Origin: Puccinellia tenuiflora
Lineage: Eukaryota > Streptophyta > Magnoliopsida > Poales > Poaceae
Length of the DNA stretch: 64,000 bases
Assembly: GCA_012064385.1 (NCBI GenBank)
Contig: QRDG01000027.1
Coordinates: 915,075-979,074, forward strand
Reading direction: 5' to 3'
The notes under the pieces were generated by a model, which searched no databases, was not told the DNA's origin, and saw only the letters and a program-made list of their open reading frames with translations. Shown here piece by piece: positions 56,558-64,000 of this stretch. The translations under genes and the position numbers were made by a program. Within the stretch, counting starts at the first letter, position 1. Every line of letters starts with the position of its first letter.

Positions 56558-58496
56558 TGTTGGGAATATGCCCTAGAGGCAATAATAAAATGGTTTATTA
56601 AGCATATTCATGTTTATGATAATAGTTTATTATCCATGCTATAATTGTATTAAATGGAAACATAATACATGTGTGGAATATAAACACCAGGAGTCCCTAG
56701 TGAGCCTCTACAGGACTAGTTCATTGATCAAGAGATAGTTAGAGTTTCCTAACTATGGACTTGTTATAGTCACTTGATAACGGAGTCTCGTCATTGGGTG
56801 AATGACTTGATGGACATGACCCAAAAAATAAAGAGTTGCAATTAATCGTGTCACAAAAGTTTTGTTGTCAACACTTTTAATATGCCAAATATAGTTTCCT
56901 TAGACCATGAGATTATATCACTCCCGTTCACCGGAGGAATGCTTTGTGGACATCAAACGTCACTTTGTAACTAGGTGATTATAAAGGTGGCTTTAAGGTA
57001 TCTCCGATGGTGGGTTGTTGGGTGATATGAATCAAGAGTGGGATTTGTCCCTCCATGTGACGGAGAAGATATCTCCAGGCCTTCTCGGTAATATAGCATT
57101 AAAGGTCTGCAGACAAGTGATTAGGTTGTAATCACCAGTATCCTATATTATGGACGAGTAAAGAGAACTTGCCGGTAACGAGATTAAACTAGACATGGGG
57201 ATGTCAACGATTATATCTCGGGCAAGTAAAATATCGTGAGACAAAGGGAATCATATATGAGATTAATTGAATCTCCGGCATTGTGGTTCAATCGAGAAAA
57301 GGTTTTCGTTGGGTGTATAGGAATTAATATGGGCATCCCGGTCCCGCTATTAATTATTGATATGATCATGTCTATGCATTCCCGAACCCGTAGGGTCACA
57401 CACTTAACGTTCCGATGAAATTAGGGTTTTGCGATGAATTAAATGATGAAACAAACGAATGGTGATTCGGAGTCTCGGATGGGATCCCAGACGTCACGAG
57501 AGTTTCGAAGGAGTCCGGAGAATAAGATTCATATATGGAAAGTTGTTTCCGGAGGTTTCGGAAAAGTTCCGGAAATTATTTGCAGGGTACCGGAAGGTTC
57601 CGGAATGTTCTAGAGTGGTCTAGAAGTGGGACCACATATTGTATGGGGGGCCCACATGGACCATAGGGGTGAAGCCACCACCAAGGTGTGCCGCACCACC
57701 TAGGCCCACATGGGCCAATGCGGCTAGGGAAAAGAGGGGGGAATCCCACTCCTAGTTGGACTAGGAGTTGGGCCCTTATTCCCTTTAGGAAAGGGAGCCC
57801 AAGGAGGAGTCCTAGTTGGACTCCAACTTGGGGGGCAAGCAAGGGGCCGGCCGGCCCCTACCCCAACCCTAGCCGGCCACCTATAAAAAGGGGGGAGGGG
57901 AGGGGTGCGGCACACCCAAGGGAGCCACCCCTAGCCGCACCACCTCCTCTACCCTAAACCCTAGCCGCACCACCTCCTCTACCCTAAACCCTAGCCGCAC
58001 CCCTCTCTCCCGGAGGGCTGCGCCACCACCACCTCCACCTAGAGCTGCCGCACCACCCTAACCCTAGGGTGCTGCGCCACCTCCTCCTCTCCCTCTCCTC
58101 TCGCTTGGCTTGGCGAAGCCTCGCACATGGAGATCGTCATCATCACCGGCACTACCGTCGTGCTGCTGAGATCATCAAGGCCACGTCCTCTCACTTGCGG
58201 GATCAAGGAGTTGACGTCTTCATCGAGCCGTACGTGTGGACACCGCGGAGGTGCTGCCCGTTGCTGCACTTCACCGGATTGGATCTCGAGGATAATACAT
58301 CTCCTCGCGACTAGACGAGTCTAGTTGCGGGGATCGACTAGCCAACCCCTGCACCGACAAAACACGTTTGTTGATCTTCAAGGGTAAGAGATTGGATCTC
58401 ACCTTCGCTATCTTCATCTAGTAGATCTAGATCCTTGGGGTTTATTCCGCATGTTGCGTAGGAATTTTTTTTTGTTTCTATGCTGCAACCCCTTCA
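56558..58496 (+). repeat. Copia-type 5' LTR (about 1.94 kb)
   Basis: It starts TGTTGGGAATATGCCCTAG and ends CCCTTCA before the primer site. It is clearly related to the LTRs at 18585 and 31136 but more diverged. It contains a short tandem repeat at 57950-58000 (CCCTAGCCGCACCACCTC) and no gene. Confidence 0.88.
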
Positions 58497-58510
58497 GTGG
58501 TATCAGAGCC
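58497..58510 (+). other. Primer binding site, initiator tRNA-Met type
   Basis: GTGGTATCAGAGCC directly after the LTR, identical to the site of the other copy. Confidence 0.9.
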
Positions 58511-59718
58511 TAGATCTATTCGTAGATGTTGGTGCGATTAGAACACAAGGAGTTGTGGGCGTTGATATTTTATGTTGCTACCTTCTAGCGTGCACTTTGC
58601 ATCTTTGCGGTATTGTGAGATTGAAGCTGCCCGGACCAACCTTACTCGTCCACGCACGAGAGACCGGTTCCACAACTGACATGCAACTTGTTTTGCATAA
58701 GTGGCTGGCGGGTGTCTGTTTCTCTTGCTTTAGTGAGGGTGCAATTTTCAATGGAAGGCCTTTCAAAAGGATGAGTAAATAAGCAACTATTATATCACCG
58801 TTGTGGTTTTACGTAGATTAGAACGGTTCTATCTCGTTGACCCAAGTCACGTAAAAATTGCATAAACAAAGTAGAGGACGTCTAACTTGTTTTTGCAGGG
58901 GGGTCATGTGATGTGGTATGGCCAATATGTGATTTGTGATAATGTATGCAATGATCATGTTTGTAATATTTCGCGACTTGCATGTCGACGAGTACGGCAA
59001 CCGGCAGGAGCCATATGGTTGTCTATTATTTTATGTGACATGCGTGTCATTGAATCACCATGTAATTGCTTTACTTTATTGCTAAGAGTAGCATTAGTTG
59101 TAGTTGCAATAGTTGGTGGACAACCATGGTGATGGCGCCACGATGATGGAGATCATGCCGGTGCTTTGGAGAAAGGCCATATCATATCACAATTTTGAAC
59201 ATGTGATGTTAATCCTTTTATGCATCTTATTGTTATGCTTAGATTTGATCACGACGGTAGCATGATAAGGTGATCTCTCACGTTAATATCAAGATAATTA
59301 AGCGTTCTCCCCTAGTATGCACCGTTGCGAAAGTTCGTCGTTTCGAAGCATCACGTGATGATCGGGTGTGATAGATTCAACGTTCACATACAACGGGTGT
59401 AAGCCAGTTTACACATGCATGAAATACTACGGTTGTCTTGACGAGCCTAGCATGTACAGACATGGCCTCGGGAACACGGAACCGAAAGGTTAAACACGAG
59501 TCATATGAATGATATGATCAACACTGAGTTGTTCACCATTGAAGCTACATCATCTCACGTGATGATCGGTTGTGGTGTAGTGGATTTGGATCGTGTGTCA
59601 CTAAACAACCAGAGAGATGTTGAGTTTAGTGGGAGTTCATATAGTAATTTGATTAAGATGAACTAAAATTATCATAAACAAGTGTCCTAAAGATGTCTTT
59701 GCAAAATCCTTATAGATC

Positions 59719-60349
59719 ATGGCCGACTATAGTAGTATGTTTCTTGCTGAGGAGCTGTGTCTCGATGGGTCAAACTTTGTTGAGTGGTACATGCGTATGA
59801 GAGAAGTCCTACACACCAATAATGAGCTCTACGTGATAGATGAACCTTTAGAAGAATGCCCTGACGTTTCTGCAAACTATGAGGAGTACATGGAGTGGTA
59901 CGAACAAAAGACCACCTACTTGAAAGTCGAGTGGCTGATGTGCACCTTCATGGATTCTAACCTTGGTAGACAATTTGGTAACTTGAGCGCAATGGAGATT
60001 GTCGATGAGCTGAAAAGAAGGTTCATAGCACAAGTTAGAATTGCAAGGTTTGAATGCTTGGATGAATTTCTTTCAACTAGGATGGAAGAAAAACACTTGC
60101 TTGGAACAACACCTGAGGAAGATGCATAAGCTGTATTTTACTTTGGTGGATGTTTGGAGCCATGAGATGACTGACGAGATGGCAATAGATGGGGTGTTGC
60201 GCTCGCTTCCCCCCAGCTATAAGAATTATGTCAGGGACTATGTCATGGGAAGGGATTCGATCACTTTCTGTGAGTTTATTTCCCGGCTGCGTCATGTCAA
60301 AGTGGAACCCATAGCAGGAGAAGTAGTCAATGCAGATGGTATATTTTGA
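59719..60349 (+). pseudogene. Short copia-type gag, second copy
   Basis: The ATG at 59719 begins MADYSSMFLAEELCLDGSNF, followed by VDELKRRFIAQVRIARFE. An extra base in an A run near 60090 shifts the frame. In the next frame the protein continues NTCLEQHLRKMHKLYF and LPPSYKNYVRDYVMGRDSI to a stop at 60347-60349. This is the same end point as in the first copy, again with no zinc knuckle, protease or later pol domain. The frameshift differs from that in the first copy, so each copy decayed on its own and the short form is older than the damage. Confidence 0.85.
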
Positions 60350-61145
60350 TATACAAGTTATGAATGTTTAATGTCCCATTTACACTTGTGCTGTTTTGTG
60401 AAAACAGGGCCCACCATTTGAGAAGTGCATGGAGGGACTGAGTGAATTTCGCGGAAAGATGGCAATCAAGGAGTTGATGCTGGCGACGTTCTACTTCTAC
60501 ATATATCGTTTTAGTTAGGGGATTTGAATGAGTTTTGTAATCGAATTAAGTGTGATCTTAAATTAGTGTGTCTCGGTTTGTGAGACGGTCATTCATGTTC
60601 AAGACAAGTGGTTGTTCTGTTTTCATGAGTAATCCTTTTTGGAGATCACGTTTCGATTATGAGATTATTGTCCTTTGCTTGATTTAAATGATAATTAGTT
60701 AAGCACTTATAAAAAAATGAAACATACTAAAATATCCAATACTTAATGATGAGATTTGTTTTAAGTTGTACTATAGTGTTGAGGAGCATTTGATGCGCAT
60801 CACCAAGTAGTATGATTAAAAAATGCCATTTTCTGAAAATGCCATGAGTAGCTGGAAAATAAACACAAGTGCTGGTTGAATTTTCCAGTGAATAAGTAAC
60901 ATCATTATTTTTGTGTGCTTCTTCATGAATGGGTAAATAGGTGTATTTATTCAAGTTATGATAAGACCATAAAAGTAAAGGATATTAATTTAACAAGATA
61001 ATTGAGTCTTTTCGATTTGATCAAAAGAGACAAAATATTTGAGTTATTGTTTAGTATGAAGACTTGTGACAAGAGTTATCACAAATTACAATATTTAGAG
61101 ATTATTCAAAAGTGTTTTGATAAACCTAAAGTATTGTAGTCACAT

Positions 61146-64000
61146 GAGGCGGCGGCGGGAAATGATCAGGAAGGGCAGCAGGTCAATGATGACAACGAGG
61201 TGCAAGAAGATGATCAAGAGCCTGCTCATCTGACACATGATATATATGTTGGAGAAGACAGTGATGAGAAACGCGTAACGGAGGAAGACGAGGACACACG
61301 GGCACCTCTAACTTCAGTCGTACGGGACCCTCATCTCAAAGAACTGCTTCTCAAGAAGACGACTAACCCCAGATCTGCTGCAAGAGAGCAATCTAAGCTG
61401 GCGCAACTAGAGATAGACTCGGATACTCCGTTGTATCCAGATTGCGACCCGGATGACTCCCACTTGAAAGTAGCACTCGATGTTCTGCAGATGAAGGCAA
61501 GATACAAATGGAGCGACATAAGCCTCGACGCAAGTCTGCAATACTGGCAGAGTAAGCTTCCGAAGGAGAACACGTGTCCTAAAAGTTGTGACGAGGCCAA
61601 AAAAATCGTGTCTCCCTTTGATTTACCGCACGAAAAATACCACGTGTGCATCAACGACTGCTACATATTTCGGGAAGGGGACGCGGACAAGACCACATGT
61701 CTGGTGTGCTAGGCAGTTCGATACAAGAAAGGGAGGAATAAAGCTCCTCGAAAAGTTGTGTGGTACTTTCCGCTCATCCCCCGTCCGCGGCGCTATTTCG
61801 TGGACCGCAAGGAAGCAAAGCTCATGCGCTGGCACGCGGAGAGAAGGGAGAAAGCTATGAAAGATCCAGAGCGGAATAAAAAAGTAAATCTAACACACCC
61901 TTCGGATGCATGCCAGTGGAAACCATTAGACGATGAATATCCAACTTTCGGGGCAGAGCCAAGGAACATTAGGTTGGGTGCGAGCACCGATGGGCTCAAT
62001 CCATTTGGCAACCAGAGCAGCACGCATAGCACATGGCCCGTGTTCGTATGGATATACAACCTCCCGCCCAGGCTGTGCACGAAGAGGAAGTACATACACA
62101 TGAGCATGCTCATTCAAGGGCCCAAACAACTGGTCAGCGACATCAATCTGTATCTAAAGCTACTGAAAGATGAGCTACACACGTTATGGGAGGAAGGCGG
62201 GGTCAACACATGGGACGCCCTCGCAGAAGAATATTTTCCTATGAGAGCCGCCTTGCTCTGTACGGTGCACGACTTGCCCGGCTACGGATACGTCTCAGGC
62301 CAGGTGTGCCACGGACATAACGGATGTGTGAGGTGCATGGATGACCCGACGTTTCACCAGCTCCAGAAAGATCCCGGGTCTTCGAAAACCGTCTACATCG
62401 GCCATCGAAGGTGGCTACACATTAAAGACTCGTGGAGAAGGTGTGGAGACCTTTTCAACGGTGAAGAAGAGCTCCGGGGACCTCCACGTAAGAGGTGCGG
62501 CGAAGAAATATATGATTTTCTGAATGAATGGGAAGAGTTCCCTCGGCCGGGAAATAAGCAAAAGGCGCCAAAACCACTCCTGGATGTATGGAAGACGAGG
62601 TCCGTGTTTTGGGACTTGCCGTACTGGCCCATCCTCGGTACGCCTCATTGCCTAGATCTAATGCATATCACGAAGAATGTGTTCGAGAGTCTGTTTGGCA
62701 CTCTGCTCAACATGCCAGAGAGGACGAAAGATGGGCCGAAAGCAAGAAGTGACCTGATACATATGGGTATCCGGGAAGAACTTCACGGAGGACGCCCGGC
62801 TATTGATCATGACCAATCGGAAGAGGAGACGGACGGTCCCAAGGGCAAAAGGGTTAAGAGGAACGACTATTACTGCCCCCCCCCTCCTGCTTCACTCTAA
62901 GTCCGAACGAGATCGAACAATTGATCAAGTGCCTTCTAGGAGTCAAAGTGCCTTTGGGTTACTCGGGGCTAATAAGCCGATTTTTAGAACCGTAAAAACA
63001 AAAGTTCAGCGGGATGAAGTCTCATGACTGTCACGTGATGATGACGCAGATACTTCCAGTTATGATCTGAGGGATAATGGACAAGCACGTCCGTGAAACT
63101 CTTTTTGGCCTCTGTAACTTCTTCGACGTGATCTCCCGAAAGTCAATCACCGGGAAGCAACTCTCAAGGCTGCAGGAAGAGATTGTCGTGATACTATGCG
63201 AGCTTGAGATGTACTTCCCGCCCGCATTCTTTGACATCTGTGTGCATCTGTTGGTCCATATCGTGGATGATATCATCCATCTCGGGCCGTTGTTCCAGCA
63301 CAACATGATGCCGTTCGAAAGGATGAATGGGGTCATCAAAGGATTTGTTCGTAACAGGGCCCATCCGGATGGAAGCATCGTTCAGGGCTTTCTCACCGAA
63401 GAGTGCACCTCTTTCTGCACGAATTTTCTGGACGTGGAGGACCCTGTTGGTTTGCTCGGAAACAAGCACATTGGCAAGCTCGATTGAGCAGGTCACAAAA
63501 ATGGTCGTAGGAAGTTGCATGTGTACCACGCTTCTCGACGCACCGATTTTAACAGGGCAAACTTAGTGGCTCTCCAACACATTCAAATTGTCGATACTTG
63601 GGTGGAAAAGCACAAGAGCCTGATTGAGAATGAGTACACTGACCAGGGCAAGCGGAGGATAGAAGGAGAAATAATCAGAGAGCACAAATCCTCTTTCTTG
63701 CGTTGGTTCAAAGATGAGCTTGGCGCTCCGCCCCCAATGGCTAGTGCGGAAGCTAAACTCTTATACGCCTTGTCACGTAGCCCCTCCCCCAACCTCGCGA
63801 CGTTTCAAGCATATGATATCAACGGGTTCACTTTCTACACGGAGCAAAACGACAAAACTTCGGATTATCAAAACTCAGGGGTAACGATGGAATCCTACAC
63901 CGGTGACAAAAAAGTTAAGATACTACGGAAGGATCGAGGAGATCTAGGAGCTTAACTACTCTGGAGAAAAGATGCTGATGTTCCCCGTCAGATGGGCTAG
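61146..64000 (+). pseudogene. CACTA Tnp2-like transposase, many stops
   Basis: An acidic N-terminal stretch is followed by KKIVSPFDLPHEKYHVCIND, HAERREKAMKDPERN, RNIRLGASTDGLNPFGNQ, GQVCHGHNGCVRCMDD, VFWDLPYWPILGTPHCLDLM and MMPFERMNGVIKGFVRNR, all hallmarks of the plant Tnp2 (PF02992) transposase. It is inactivated by TAG 61710, a frameshift at the nine-C run 62876-62884, TAA 62993, TGA 63068, TGA 63485, a frameshift near 63920 and TAG 63945. Long open parts remain (61758-62900, 63077-63484, 63515-63955). The frame still continues at the right edge. Conserved acidic residues of the catalytic core are present in the open parts, but the gene cannot make a whole protein. Confidence 0.9.

Larger units (their letters stand above)
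56558..61140 (+). mobile_element. Second copy of the gag-only copia element, 3'-truncated
   Basis: It holds a 5' LTR (56558-58496), primer site (58497-58510), leader, short gag (59719-60349) and non-coding internal DNA homologous to the element at 18585-32907 in the inverse orientation. Homology stops at about 61140, well before the polypurine tract and 3' LTR. CACA occurs at both breakpoints with the CACTA element, suggesting a deletion by short homology. The AT-rich stretch 60350-61140 has no gene. Confidence 0.85.
55426..64000 (+). mobile_element. CACTA (En/Spm-type) DNA transposon, 5' terminus missing, runs off right edge
   Basis: A cluster of short subterminal repeats at 55432-55754 is followed by a non-coding leader, an N-terminal transposase exon, and after a nested retrotransposon the main Tnp2-type transposase. 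The CACTA terminus itself is not present: the Tat LTR ends at 55425 and the next bases are already within the subterminal region. The 3' part lies beyond the window. Confidence 0.88.

Overview
This window is repeat-rich intergenic DNA from a large grass genome, most likely a Triticeae species (wheat, Aegilops or barley group). I see no host gene. Four things point to Triticeae: copia LTRs starting TGTTGGGAATATGCCC, as in the BARE/Angela/WIS group; a Sabrina-like Athila element; chromovirus and Tat-clade gypsy elements; and CACTA, Helitron, SINE and Stowaway elements nested in one another. Family names come from remembered sequence features, not from a search.

Layout. 1-5480: a LINE on the minus strand, with an open ORF2 that runs off the left edge and an ORF1 broken by one frameshift. 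5559-6365: a 5'-truncated LTR of the Tat-type family found complete at 40660-55425. 6366-11487: a 5'-truncated Tekay-like chromovirus, with decayed pol, chromodomain and a 2.2 kb 3' LTR. 11488-18584 (continuing at 32908-32937): an Athila/Sabrina-like element on the minus strand with gag and protease but no reverse transcriptase or integrase, plus a separate ATHILA-ORF1-like gene. 18585-32907: a complete minus-strand copia-type element (TSD ATCAG, both LTRs, PBS, PPT) that codes only for a short gag and carries a 6 kb Helitron (22756-28772), itself holding a SINE with a perfect 144 bp tandem duplication. The nesting is therefore Athila > copia > Helitron > SINE.

32938-40659 is a mosaic: a Helitron 3' end, a Stowaway remnant, an Athila-like LTR piece, and a minus-strand chromovirus LTR split by a 3 kb Helitron. 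40660-55425 is a long Tat-clade gypsy element with a tandemly repeated gag-protease section (one ambiguous base lies at the repeat junction), a long pol with two RNase H domains, and a large antisense gene before the 3' LTR. 55426-64000 is a 5'-truncated CACTA transposon with alternating subterminal repeats and a transposase gene full of stops, interrupted by a second copy of the gag-only copia element (56558-61140).

Almost every coding region carries frameshifts or stop codons, many of them TAG or TGA where CAG, CGA or TGG is expected, as in methylated, decaying repeats. The most interesting items are the gag-only copia lineage, the Athila derivative with an LTR-like segment ahead of its second gene, the antisense gene in the Tat element, a 50 bp box conserved between two otherwise diverged chromovirus LTRs, and the long inverted repeat at the CACTA end. 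I did not find a convincing new cellular system.
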